Source of the DNA: Thermoplasmata archaeon
GTDB taxonomy: Archaea; Thermoplasmatota; E2; DHVEG-1
Direction of reading: 5' to 3'
DNA: 64,000 nt
NCBI GenBank assembly: GCA_014894395.1
Contig: JADBLO010000059.1
Span: 1-64,000, forward strand
The translations under genes and the position numbers were made by a program. Shown piece by piece: positions 26,598 through 35,337 of the stretch. Each line of letters starts with the position of its first letter. The first letter of the stretch is position 1. The notes under the pieces are model-generated. The model saw only the letters and a list, made by a program, of their open reading frames with translations, was not told where the DNA came from and did no database searches.

Positions 26598-28619
26598 ATT
26601 CTTTTTCCATCCCTGATGAGTAAAGTAACAGTAACAGTGCATCAAGACTATATAGAAGAGATTATAACGACTCTTTATGAAACAGGGATGGTTGAGATTA
26701 TCGACATCGTAAATGATGCCCAGTCTTTTAACGATGAATCAACAGATAGAGAGCTTCTAGGTCAAGGGTTTGATACCTCCTTTGAGTTGAGATTAACACG
26801 TATTATTGATATTTTAATGAAAAGCAATAAACCACTTAAAGGCATTCGAGAACTGCTGCATCCGCAGCTGCCAGAGGTTACAGCGGTAAAAAAATGTTCG
26901 TTGAAAGAACTTTATTCTTCTTGTGATCACCTTTTTCAAGAAATTGAACCGAATATTCTTACTTGTGAAAAACAACTCAATTTCCTAGAAGAACGAAAGG
27001 TGATCCTCCTACAACAACAAGAACAGCTTGCCTATTTTAAAAATATGAAGTTTACTCTCTCAGATATAAACGATTCATCGTCGGTTCTTGTGAGAGTTGG
27101 AAAAACCACTGATCTTGCATCATTGGAAAAAGACCTAGAAAAAACGGAATTAATACTGTTTCAATCAGAATCGTATACTATCGGGAAAAAAAAGGAATGG
27201 GCGATCCTTCTTGTTGCTCATCGTTCTGAACAAGAACATGTAGAAAAAATTAGTCGAGACTTCCTGACATTATTTTCTCTTCCTCTGACTGACGAATCAC
27301 CACGACAAGCGATACAGACACTAACAGATACTCTTAAACAACTAGATGAGGAAAAACATCAGATTCTTTCTCAACTACGTTCATTAGTAGAAAAACACCT
27401 TCAGATGCTCCTTGTTCTACGAGAGCAACTCCAGCTTGAACATGTGCGTACAGAAGTATGTAAAAATTTTGGAAAAACACAGTTTACCTATCAAATTCAA
27501 GGTTGGGTTTTAGAAAAAAATGCAAATAAATTAACTACTATACTTTCCGAAACATCAAACGATCATGTCTATTGTAGTTTTGAGACACCTTCACCAAACC
27601 CTGATCACCCCCCTACCTACATAGAGACGCCTCGCTGGGGATCACTCTTTAAAACATTTGTTGATCTTTTTTCTACTCCAAAGTATAATGAGTTAAATCC
27701 AACAATATTCATTGGGATTTTCTTTATTTTATTTTTTAGTATTATGCTTGGAGATGCAGGATATGGTTTGGTTATTCTCCTGCTTTCAGTATTTGGATAT
27801 GTAAAATTTAGGAAATTTAGTCCGACTATCCGAGACTGGTCGTTTCTTGGTATCTTCCTTGGTGTTTCAACTATTATAGCGGGTTTACTCATGAATAGTT
27901 TTTTCGGAGATTTTATTCCACGATTCATTTATCAAAATCCGGAGCGGCCATTATATAGTATGACGATTCTGGGCATCCATTTTCCAATAGATGCACTGGG
28001 TGATCCTCTGACGGTTCTTACTATAGCATTATGTTGCGGTTTGATCCATCTCAACATTGGAATTTTTTTAGGTTTAATTCAATCGTTAAAACAACATGAT
28101 TATAAAACCTTTATCACCCAGCGGTTCTGTTGGATTCCGCTTCAGATTGGTGGAGGTATTTTAATAGGAGATATGATCCTTGATTGGCAGACACCCACGT
28201 TGTTATTTTATCTTGGAGGAGCCTTCACGCTAATAGGAATTATTTTATTGTTTATATCTTCGGGTCCTGTAGGTTTTTTTGGAATCACCGGATTTGTTGG
28301 TGATTGGCTTTCTTACGCCCGTCTTCTTGCTTTAGGACTTGCAACATCAGGAATGGCTCTGGCATTCAATGTGGTAGGAGATATTCTCTCGGGAATGATT
28401 CCCGTTATTGGTATAGTTATTCTTCCAATTTTTCTCGTTATTGCTCACACAGCGAATTTAGCAATTCAATCGTTAGGTGCGGGGGTTCATTCTTTACGAT
28501 TGCAATATGTTGAATTTTTTAATCGGTTTTATGAAGGCGGTGGTAGAGAATTTGCACCGTTTCATGTAAGAAGAACATATACAAAAATTGAAGATATAAA
28601 AACTGGAGATAAAATATGA
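26598..28619 (+). CDS. ahaI: A-type ATP synthase subunit I (a), probable AUU start
   Basis: This subunit forms the stator half-channel for ions. The N-terminal 330 residues are cytoplasmic and helical. The C-terminal half has about eight membrane helices, including DWLSYARLLALGLATSGMALAFN, which holds the essential Arg. The ORF track starts at ATG 26616, but a strong AAAGGAGGA ends 26 bases before that codon. Reading from ATT at 26598, eight bases after GGAGG, gives (M)LFPSLMSKVTVTV. This restores the family N-terminal pattern M-[LF]-x-P-x-x-M-S-K-V. An AUU start is therefore likely. The gene overlaps the K gene by four bases. Confidence 0.9.
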   Translation: MLFPSLMSKVTVTVHQDYIEEIITTLYETGMVEIIDIVNDAQSFNDESTDRELLGQGFDTSFELRLTRIIDILMKSNKPLKGIRELLHPQLPEVTAVKKCSLKELYSSCDHLFQEIEPNILTCEKQLNFLEERKVILLQQQEQLAYFKNMKFTLSDINDSSSVLVRVGKTTDLASLEKDLEKTELILFQSESYTIGKKKEWAILLVAHRSEQEHVEKISRDFLTLFSLPLTDESPRQAIQTLTDTLKQLDEEKHQILSQLRSLVEKHLQMLLVLREQLQLEHVRTEVCKNFGKTQFTYQIQGWVLEKNANKLTTILSETSNDHVYCSFETPSPNPDHPPTYIETPRWGSLFKTFVDLFSTPKYNELNPTIFIGIFFILFFSIMLGDAGYGLVILLLSVFGYVKFRKFSPTIRDWSFLGIFLGVSTIIAGLLMNSFFGDFIPRFIYQNPERPLYSMTILGIHFPIDALGDPLTVLTIALCCGLIHLNIGIFLGLIQSLKQHDYKTFITQRFCWIPLQIGGGILIGDMILDWQTPTLLFYLGGAFTLIGIILLFISSGPVGFFGITGFVGDWLSYARLLALGLATSGMALAFNVVGDILSGMIPVIGIVILPIFLVIAHTANLAIQSLGAGVHSLRLQYVEFFNRFYEGGGREFAPFHVRRTYTKIEDIKTGDKI

Positions 28620-29197
28620 GAAAAAAGCAAATGGTAATAGGAATTTTAATGCTAATGACACTCCTGCTTGTATCAGCAGGTATTGCGAGTGCTCAGGAAG
28701 AAACTCCTGTCTCTCAAGCAGATCAGAACAAAATATTGTTAATATTGGGGTGTGCATTTGCGATAAGTATCGCAGGGATCTCTGCTGCTATCGGACTTAC
28801 ACTGGCTGGATCTGCAGCAGTAGCTGTTACCGCTGAAAAACCTGATCTTTTCGGGAAATGTCTTGTTCTCTCGGTATTACCGATGACACAGGCAGTATAT
28901 GGCTTGCTTACCGCTATCCTGTTGATGTTAGGGGCAGGTCTCTTGGGAGGAAGTGCAAGAGCTGATATGGCTAATCCTGTTATTGGAACCGCGTCTATTT
29001 TGATTGGTCTTATTGTGGGATTAACCGGTGTTTCTGCTATAAACCAAGGAATGGTCGCCTCTGCTTCCATTAGTGCTGTGGGGAGAAACCCTGATGTCGC
29101 AGCACGTGGCATCATTTTCACTGTTCAGACAGAAACCATCGCTATCTTTGGGCTATTAGCTGGTATTTTGTTAATGACGGGGCTTGGATTACTCTAA
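28616..29197 (+). CDS. ahaK: A-type ATP synthase subunit K (proteolipid, two-hairpin form)
   Basis: The rotor-ring subunit has 193 residues, with a cleavable-looking leader (about 1-26, ending IASAQE) followed by four membrane helices in two hairpins. Hairpin 1 has VLPMTQAVYGLL with no carboxylate. Hairpin 2 has QTETIAIFGLL with the ion-binding Glu. One carboxylate per four helices is the V-type-like arrangement. The set L-x-x-T-Q in helix 2, INQG in helix 3 and E-T in helix 4 parallels the Na+ site of Enterococcus hirae NtpK (recalled), so Na+ coupling is suggested. The start overlaps the I gene. Confidence 0.93.
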   Translation: MRKKQMVIGILMLMTLLLVSAGIASAQEETPVSQADQNKILLILGCAFAISIAGISAAIGLTLAGSAAVAVTAEKPDLFGKCLVLSVLPMTQAVYGLLTAILLMLGAGLLGGSARADMANPVIGTASILIGLIVGLTGVSAINQGMVASASISAVGRNPDVAARGIIFTVQTETIAIFGLLAGILLMTGLGLL

Positions 29198-29224
29198 GGC
29201 GATTGATACTCTAGGAAGAAAACC

Positions 29225-29785
29225 ATGTCTGCAGAAAAGATAATTACTCGCATACACGACGATTCAGAAAAACAAATACGTCAGATTATTAAAAAAGCGG
29301 AGAACAACGCTGAAGAGTTAATTCAAACTGCAAAAAAAGAGGCACAACAAGAAGCAGAACGCATATTTGCTATGGGTGAGACACAAAGTGAAAACATTAA
29401 AAAGATACACATTTCGAAGGCCCATCAAGAGGCAAGACGAGAGGTAAGCAATGTAAAAGAACACATAATCGATGAGTGTTTTACCCAAGCATTCCAACGT
29501 TTATCAGAGATTCCAGATGATCATTATAAAGATATTATCACTCAACTCATAAACGAAGGAAAAAAGAAACTTGGAGATTCATGCGTAGCAATCATATCAG
29601 GAGAACGTGACAGAGAAATAGCAAAAATGGAAAAGGTTCCAGTAAAGGGAATCATCGCTGCATCTGGTGGGGTTATCTTGCAATCAGAAGATGGAAAAAT
29701 CGCTATTGATAATACCTTTGAGGGAATACTCAAACGTAAAAGAAATACAATCCGCATTGAGGTAGGACAATTATTGTTCTCATAG
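29225..29785 (+). CDS. ahaE: A-type ATP synthase subunit E
   Basis: Subunit E is the second peripheral-stalk component. Residues 1-100 form a charged coiled coil (IIKKAENNAEELIQTAKKEAQQEAERIF). The C-terminal globular part includes the typical GGVILQSEDGKIAIDNTFEGILKRKR, which binds the catalytic head. The length of 186 residues is normal. It follows subunit K by 27 bases, with AGGAAG shortly before the ATG, and precedes subunit C. Confidence 0.94.
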   Translation: MSAEKIITRIHDDSEKQIRQIIKKAENNAEELIQTAKKEAQQEAERIFAMGETQSENIKKIHISKAHQEARREVSNVKEHIIDECFTQAFQRLSEIPDDHYKDIITQLINEGKKKLGDSCVAIISGERDREIAKMEKVPVKGIIAASGGVILQSEDGKIAIDNTFEGILKRKRNTIRIEVGQLLFS

Positions 29786-29795
29786 GAGGAGGACT

Positions 29796-30920
29796 ATGCT
29801 AGAAGGGATACTAGAGCCATCATCTCCTCTGTTCTGGGGGCTTATCATTGCTCTTATCTCGTTTGTTATTGTTATTATTTCAAGGCCTTTGGCAACCTAT
29901 ATTAAATTTGTTTATCCAAATGCAAAATTTGAGGCAATCGGTAACCCATTCATCCATGAAAAAGAGCTCCTTCGTCTGATCGAGAGCAAGGATCTCACCT
30001 CTTTTAAAGATATATTAAACATATTAAAAGACTATCAGGTTGAAGGAGACGATGTTGTATCTCTACAGCGATCTTTAGATAAAGGACTTATCAAAACCGT
30101 TGAAATGATGGAAAACGATAGCTCAAAGGCATTACACCAGTTTTACACTGTGTACTACGAAAAACGCGATCTAGTTCTTATTAAAGAGTCCCTGAAAAGC
30201 ATTCTTAGTGGTACAACAAAAGACACAACATTAGCAGATAATGCGTATCTGCCACAAACCAAAGAATTGTTAAATAAATTACATGAGGCGACAAAAGAAA
30301 CCCTTGCTCCAATCTTATCTGCGTATGGATATACTGACACACTTATTCAGTTGTTGATAACAGAACCACCCGATTTTTTTAAGATAGACTTCACATTAGA
30401 TCAACATATCCTTAACAAATTCAAAGAAGTAAAAGTACCCTATAAATGTGAAAGAGCAAAGAAAAATTACTGTCAACGATTGTTAGATATTATGAACATC
30501 AAATATCTGCTTCGGGCAAAGCATATTGGGTATGATATTGATATGTGTAAAACAATGTTCCTGGGAGAGGGAACGGAGCTTGCTTTATGGAGATTTAAAC
30601 AGATGGCTGAAGCAGAAGATATCGTAAACGCGATTGCTGCACTTGAAGGAGCATCTTACTTTTCTGCATTAGATGAGAAAAAAGAAACATACATTAAAGA
30701 AGGATCTGTTCAGATATTTGAAAATACGCTTGACCGGTTGTTTCTCAAACATATAAAGGATATTTCTCTGCAGGATTATTCAACACTCGGTCCGACACTT
30801 CGATTCCTTGTGTCTAAAGAATATGAAATTCAGAATTTAAAAGTCATTGTAAAGGGATTAGATGAGCATGTGTCCACTGATGCCATAAATCGGTTTATTG
30901 TCACGGAGGCAATGACGTGA
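29796..30920 (+). CDS. ahaC: A-type ATP synthase subunit C (rotor-stalk adaptor, V-ATPase d homologue)
   Basis: Subunit C links the central stalk to the K ring. The protein is 374 residues, somewhat longer than many archaeal C subunits because of an N-terminal hydrophobic segment (FWGLIIALISFVIVIISRPLATYI). The conserved middle includes NIKYLLRAKHIGYDI, typical of V-ATPase d/A-ATPase C (usually NLKxLLRAKxxG). A strong AGGAGGA precedes the ATG. The end overlaps subunit F by four bases. The N-terminal membrane-like helix also occurs in some methanogen AhaC proteins. Confidence 0.92.
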   Translation: MLEGILEPSSPLFWGLIIALISFVIVIISRPLATYIKFVYPNAKFEAIGNPFIHEKELLRLIESKDLTSFKDILNILKDYQVEGDDVVSLQRSLDKGLIKTVEMMENDSSKALHQFYTVYYEKRDLVLIKESLKSILSGTTKDTTLADNAYLPQTKELLNKLHEATKETLAPILSAYGYTDTLIQLLITEPPDFFKIDFTLDQHILNKFKEVKVPYKCERAKKNYCQRLLDIMNIKYLLRAKHIGYDIDMCKTMFLGEGTELALWRFKQMAEAEDIVNAIAALEGASYFSALDEKKETYIKEGSVQIFENTLDRLFLKHIKDISLQDYSTLGPTLRFLVSKEYEIQNLKVIVKGLDEHVSTDAINRFIVTEAMT

Positions 30921-31237
30921 AAATCGCGGTGATAAGCGACAAGGACACGGCAGTAGGATTTCGACTTGCCGGCATACACCATGTACTTATCCCAACAGGG
31001 CAACCGTTTCCTGTCTTCCAGGATCTTATAGGTCATAAAGATATCGGGATTGTTTTTATCACAGAACCTATAGCGAATCAGATGGGAAAGCCGTTGAAAG
31101 AATATAGACTCAAAAACGATCTCCCACTCATTGTGGAAATCCCTGATAAAAAAGGACATTCAAAAGAGCAGGTCGATTTTATCTCTCATCTTATAAAACG
31201 AGCAGTTGGAGTTGATATCGAGAAAAAAGAAAAATAA
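30917..31237 (+). CDS. ahaF: A-type ATP synthase subunit F
   Basis: This small central-stalk subunit of 106 residues has the Rossmann-like start MKIAVISDKDTAVGFRLAGI and the stretch DIGIVFITEPIANQM typical of AtpF/V-ATPase F. It starts with GTG overlapping the C-subunit stop (GTGA), so translation is coupled. It is followed 15 bases later by the catalytic A subunit. Confidence 0.95.
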   Translation: MKIAVISDKDTAVGFRLAGIHHVLIPTGQPFPVFQDLIGHKDIGIVFITEPIANQMGKPLKEYRLKNDLPLIVEIPDKKGHSKEQVDFISHLIKRAVGVDIEKKEK

Positions 31238-31252
31238 AATGGAGGAACATAT

Positions 31253-33028
31253 ATGGCTCAAATTATTGGAAAAATCATACGGATCTCAGGACCAGTTATT
31301 GAAGCAGATAATATGCGCGGCGCAAAAATGAATGATGTGGTCCATGTTGGCAAAGAACGTCTTATCGGTGAAATTATTCGTTTAAACCAAGATGTTGCTA
31401 CAATGCAGGTATATGAGGATACAACGGGGTTAAAACCAGGAGAAATCGTTGAGTCAACCCAAGAGCCGTTATCAGTTGAACTTGGCCCCGGTCTAATAAC
31501 AAGCATTTATGATGGTATTCAACGACCGCTTCCCGCCATCCGAGAACATACCGGAGCATTTATCGCTCGTGGTGTCCAAGCATTTTCTCTTGATCGAAAG
31601 AAAAAATGGCTGTTCACTCCCGAGGCGCAGAAAGGAGATGCCGTCGTTGGAGGTGATGTTATTGGAGAAGTACCTGAAACCTCGCATATTCAACATAAGA
31701 TTATGGTTCCTCCATTACTTACCGGGATTATTGCATCTATTGCTTCGGAAGGCAAATATACAATTGAAGAAGAGATTGCTACCATTACAACTAACAATGG
31801 TCCTGTAAAAATAACGATGATGCAACGATGGCCGGTACGTAAAGCACGGCCGTTTATTGAGAAATATGATCCCACCGTGCCCTTGATTACTGGTCAGCGT
31901 ATCATCGATACGTTCTTCCCCATAGCGAAAGGAGGTACTGCAGCAATTCCTGGTGGTTTTGGAACAGGTAAAACCGTGATGCTTCATCAATTAGCAAAAT
32001 GGAGTGATGCTAAAATTGTTGTGTATGTAGGATGTGGTGAACGGGGCAATGAAATGACTGATGTCCTCAGAGAGTTTCCTATGTTGGAGGACCCAAGAAC
32101 TGGTGAGCCTCTTATTAACCGAACCGTCCTTATTGCGAATACCTCTAATATGCCTGTTGCTGCTCGTGATGCAAGCGTTTACACAGGGATAACTATCGCA
32201 GAGTATTATCGAGATATGGGCTACGATGTTGCGTTAATGGCCGACAGCACATCTCGATGGGCTGAGGCAATGAGAGAAATCTCGGGGAGGCTCGAAGAAA
32301 TGCCTGGAGAAGAAGGATATCCAGCGTATTTAGCATCGCGTCTCGCAGAATTTTATGAACGGGCAGGACGGGTGAAACTTCTTGGGTCGAAACATCGTGA
32401 AGGTTCAGTGTCCGTCATGGGTGCAGTATCACCCCCTGGTGGTGATTTCTCTGAACCGGTTGCTCAGAATACCCTTCGCATCGTGAAAGTCTTCTGGGCT
32501 CTTGATGCCGACCTTGCAGATAAACGACATTTCCCCTCAATTAATTGGCTAAAATCCTATTCATTGTACCTTGAGGAGGTAGGAAAATGGTGGGAACAAC
32601 AAGTTGGAAAAGATTGGCTTAACCTTATTAATCGGGCGATGGCCCTTCTTCAGAAAGAATCTGAGCTTCAAGAAATTGTGAAACTCGTTGGACCAGATGC
32701 TTTACCGCCACGAGAACGTGTTCTTTTAGAAAGCGCAAGAATGATCCGAGAACATTATCTCCAACAGAGTGCTTTCCATGAAGTTGACACGTATTGTCCT
32801 GGGAAAAAACAGTATGAAATGCTTCGACTTATGTTAAAGTTTTCAGAAAAAATTCTTGAAGCTGCAGAGAAACATGCTCATATTGACAAAATCCTTGCTC
32901 TTCCATCTCGAGAGGTTCTTGCGCGAATGGGTAAGATGGCGAACGATGAATTTGAGCAACGATTTCATCAGATTGAGGACGATTTAGAAAAAGAATTAGA
33001 TGCGCTGATAAAGGAGAAAATCGCATGA
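31253..33028 (+). CDS. ahaA: A-type ATP synthase catalytic subunit A
   Basis: Subunit A hydrolyses or makes ATP in the head. The P-loop is [14 protein letters not shown] (about residues 232-245). The A-type insertion domain is at about 115-190. The catalytic region is [20 protein letters not shown], and the [19 protein letters not shown] stretch is invariant. The length of 591 residues is typical, with no intein, although A subunits are a common intein site in archaea. GGAGG precedes the ATG, and the gene overlaps subunit B by four bases. Confidence 0.97.
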   Translation: MAQIIGKIIRISGPVIEADNMRGAKMNDVVHVGKERLIGEIIRLNQDVATMQVYEDTTGLKPGEIVESTQEPLSVELGPGLITSIYDGIQRPLPAIREHTGAFIARGVQAFSLDRKKKWLFTPEAQKGDAVVGGDVIGEVPETSHIQHKIMVPPLLTGIIASIASEGKYTIEEEIATITTNNGPVKITMMQRWPVRKARPFIEKYDPTVPLITGQRIIDTFFPIAKGGTAAIPGGFGTGKTVMLHQLAKWSDAKIVVYVGCGERGNEMTDVLREFPMLEDPRTGEPLINRTVLIANTSNMPVAARDASVYTGITIAEYYRDMGYDVALMADSTSRWAEAMREISGRLEEMPGEEGYPAYLASRLAEFYERAGRVKLLGSKHREGSVSVMGAVSPPGGDFSEPVAQNTLRIVKVFWALDADLADKRHFPSINWLKSYSLYLEEVGKWWEQQVGKDWLNLINRAMALLQKESELQEIVKLVGPDALPPRERVLLESARMIREHYLQQSAFHEVDTYCPGKKQYEMLRLMLKFSEKILEAAEKHAHIDKILALPSREVLARMGKMANDEFEQRFHQIEDDLEKELDALIKEKIA

Positions 33029-34425
33029 AGAACACCGACATTGAATATACCACAGTAACTGAGATAGCAGGCCCATTAATGGTTGTTGAAAGTATCACTG
33101 ATGTTGCGTACAATGAAATTGTAAAGATTCGAACTTCGTCTGGTGAGGAACGTACTGGTCAAGTAATTGAAGTGTTTGAAAACAAGGCTATCGTTCAAGT
33201 CTTTGAAGGAACTCGAGGGCTGGATACGAAACATACCTCTGCACGTTTCATCGGGGAGACCATGAAACTTGGTGTATCAAAAGAGATCATTGGTCGTGTC
33301 TTTGATGGGATGGGAAACCCCTTGGATCATATACCATCTATTATTTCTGAAGATCGTCGGGACATCAACGGCAAACCAATAAACCCGTACGCACGAGAGT
33401 ATCCCCAAGAGTTTATTCAGACTGGCATCTCTACCATCGATGGACTAAATACTCTTGTTCGTGGCCAGAAACTTCCGATTTTTTCAGGTTCAGGTTTGCC
33501 TCATAACGAGCTTGCTGCTCAGATAGCACGACAAGCGAAAGTTCGTGGGAACGAAGAAAAATTCGCTGTTGTCTTTTGTGCTATGGGGATTACTGCAGAG
33601 GAAGCAAACCTGTTCATTAAGGATTTTGAGAACACAGGATCACTTGAAAGAACCGTGATGTTTTTGAACCTTGCTGATGACCCAACCGTTGAACGGATTA
33701 TTCTTCCACGTATGGCCCTCACCTGCGCTGAGTACCTGGCCTTTGATCTTGATATGCACGTGTTAGTTATTCTTACAGATATGACCAACTATGCTGAAGC
33801 ACTGCGAGAAATTGCTGCCGCGCGGGAAGAAGTTCCTGGACGACGTGGATATCCGGGGTACATGTATACGGATCTCTCGATGATTTATGAGCGAGCAGGG
33901 AGAATTCAGCAGAAAAAAGGATCCATTACTCAAATTCCAATGTTGACTATGCCTGATGATGATATCACTCATCCTATCCCCGATCTCACGGGGTATATCA
34001 CCGAGGGTCAAATCGTATTAGACCGAGGGTTGCATAAGAAAAATATCTACCCACCCATCGCTGTCCTTCCTTGTCTTTCCCGGTTAATGGATCGAGGGAT
34101 TGGAAAAGATCGAACACGAGAAGACCATGCGGATGTGGCAAACCAGTTGTACGCTGCGTATGCAGAAGGACGAGATCTGCGAGATTTAGTTGCTATAGTA
34201 GGTGAAGATGCTCTCTCTGAACGAGATCAGCAATTCCTTAAATTTGCTGATCAATTTGAACAGCGGTTTGTTGCCCAAAGTTCCCATGAAAACCGAAGTA
34301 TTGAGCAAACACTCTCCATTGCTTGGGAGTTACTCTCCGCACTACCTGATTCTGAACTGAAAAAAATCGATGAAAAGTACATTAAAAAATATCATCTGAA
34401 AATAAAAGAGAAAAAGACGATATGA
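33025..34425 (+). CDS. ahaB: A-type ATP synthase regulatory subunit B
   Basis: The non-catalytic partner of A has 466 residues. The degenerate nucleotide region [19 protein letters not shown] replaces a P-loop, as expected. [18 protein letters not shown] and [29 protein letters not shown] are diagnostic of V/A-type B subunits. The start ATG overlaps the A-subunit stop and the end overlaps subunit D, showing strong translational coupling through the A-B-D block. Confidence 0.97.
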   Translation: MKNTDIEYTTVTEIAGPLMVVESITDVAYNEIVKIRTSSGEERTGQVIEVFENKAIVQVFEGTRGLDTKHTSARFIGETMKLGVSKEIIGRVFDGMGNPLDHIPSIISEDRRDINGKPINPYAREYPQEFIQTGISTIDGLNTLVRGQKLPIFSGSGLPHNELAAQIARQAKVRGNEEKFAVVFCAMGITAEEANLFIKDFENTGSLERTVMFLNLADDPTVERIILPRMALTCAEYLAFDLDMHVLVILTDMTNYAEALREIAAAREEVPGRRGYPGYMYTDLSMIYERAGRIQQKKGSITQIPMLTMPDDDITHPIPDLTGYITEGQIVLDRGLHKKNIYPPIAVLPCLSRLMDRGIGKDRTREDHADVANQLYAAYAEGRDLRDLVAIVGEDALSERDQQFLKFADQFEQRFVAQSSHENRSIEQTLSIAWELLSALPDSELKKIDEKYIKKYHLKIKEKKTI

Positions 34426-35078
34426 CCGAGCAAATCCTCGAGGATGTCAACCCGACACGCATGGATCTTTTAGAAACAAGAAAGAAACTTGCGTTAGCGA
34501 GAAAAGGTTATACCTTACTTGAAGAAAAACGAGACACCCTTGTAGAAAAACTCTTTGGAGTTATTACAAAACGTAGCACACTGAAACAAACAATCGATAC
34601 AGGTTTTCACGATGCTTTTTTCTCTTTGCTTCAAGCACAAATGCTTCTTGGCGAACAGCAGGTGAACGATGCCTCTCAGTTAACGCCGCCGGCTGGGGAA
34701 ATCGATTTAGAACCCCATAACATCATGGGGGTAAAGATTCCTAAGCTGAATAAACAGCACCTGCAACATCCAACTAAACCGCGCTACAGTTTTTTAGAAA
34801 CCTGTGCCTCCCTTGATGATGCCTATAAAAGATTCAATGACCTGCTAATTCAGATGGTTGAACTAGCTGAACTTGAAGGCATTATCAAATCCTTATCTGT
34901 TGAAATAGAGAAAACAAAAAGACGGGTTAACGTCCTTGAACATACCTTGATTCCACGGCTCCTTGCAACGATAAAGTATATTGAGATGCAGCTTGAAGAA
35001 AGAGAACGAGAGGATTTCTTCCGTAGGAAACGAATTAAAGCACTTTTAGAAGCAAAGAAGAGCAAATATGTCCATTGA
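34422..35078 (+). CDS. ahaD: A-type ATP synthase subunit D (central stalk)
   Basis: The central rotor shaft is a long antiparallel coiled coil. The N-terminal motif [29 protein letters not shown] and the C-terminal [40 protein letters not shown] are standard. The length is 218 residues. It overlaps subunit B at its start and the small membrane protein at its end. Confidence 0.96.
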   Translation: MTEQILEDVNPTRMDLLETRKKLALARKGYTLLEEKRDTLVEKLFGVITKRSTLKQTIDTGFHDAFFSLLQAQMLLGEQQVNDASQLTPPAGEIDLEPHNIMGVKIPKLNKQHLQHPTKPRYSFLETCASLDDAYKRFNDLLIQMVELAELEGIIKSLSVEIEKTKRRVNVLEHTLIPRLLATIKYIEMQLEEREREDFFRRKRIKALLEAKKSKYVH

Positions 35079-35223
35079 AAATGATCCTATTCTTGGCAGG
35101 TTTTTTAATACGCCTGAAAAAAAAGCAAAATGGATCGTGTTTATAAAAATTGGGTATATCGTCTGGATTCTTTTCATGGTTCTTGGACTTTTCTCAATTC
35201 TTCTCTACTATATATTCTGGTAA
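35068..35223 (+). CDS. ahaG: AhaG-like small membrane protein at the end of the ATPase operon
   Basis: This 51-codon gene is too short for the ORF track. The ATG overlaps the last four codons of ahaD. The product begins [22 protein letters not shown], then one hydrophobic helix (GYIVWILFMVLGLFSILLYYIF) ends at the stop. Its position matches the small ahaG gene that closes the aha operon of Methanosarcina. The role of AhaG is not established, and assignment rests on position, size and topology, not on recognised residues. Confidence 0.7.
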   Translation: MSIENDPILGRFFNTPEKKAKWIVFIKIGYIVWILFMVLGLFSILLYYIFW

Positions 35224-35271
35224 TATATCAAAATAAATGTATGCAAAAGAGAGGCTGTACATTTAATTAAC

Positions 35272-35282
35272 TATATAAAATA
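35272..35282 (+). promoter_or_regulatory. TATA box of the first pyrophosphatase gene
   Basis: TATATAAAATA lies about 60 bases before the ATG. A GGGAG ribosome-binding sequence follows close to the start, giving a leader of roughly 35 bases. Confidence 0.5.
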
Positions 35283-35337
35283 CATATTGTTGTCAACACA
35301 TACAATCTAACTGAAAATTAAAAGGGAGAGCTTACGT

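Noticed and set aside
26112-26645. 177-residue Phe- and Cys-rich leftward ORF opposite ahaH
   Set aside because: Reverse complement of a Lys/Glu/Ala coiled-coil gene, which produces Phe/Leu/Cys-rich shadows.
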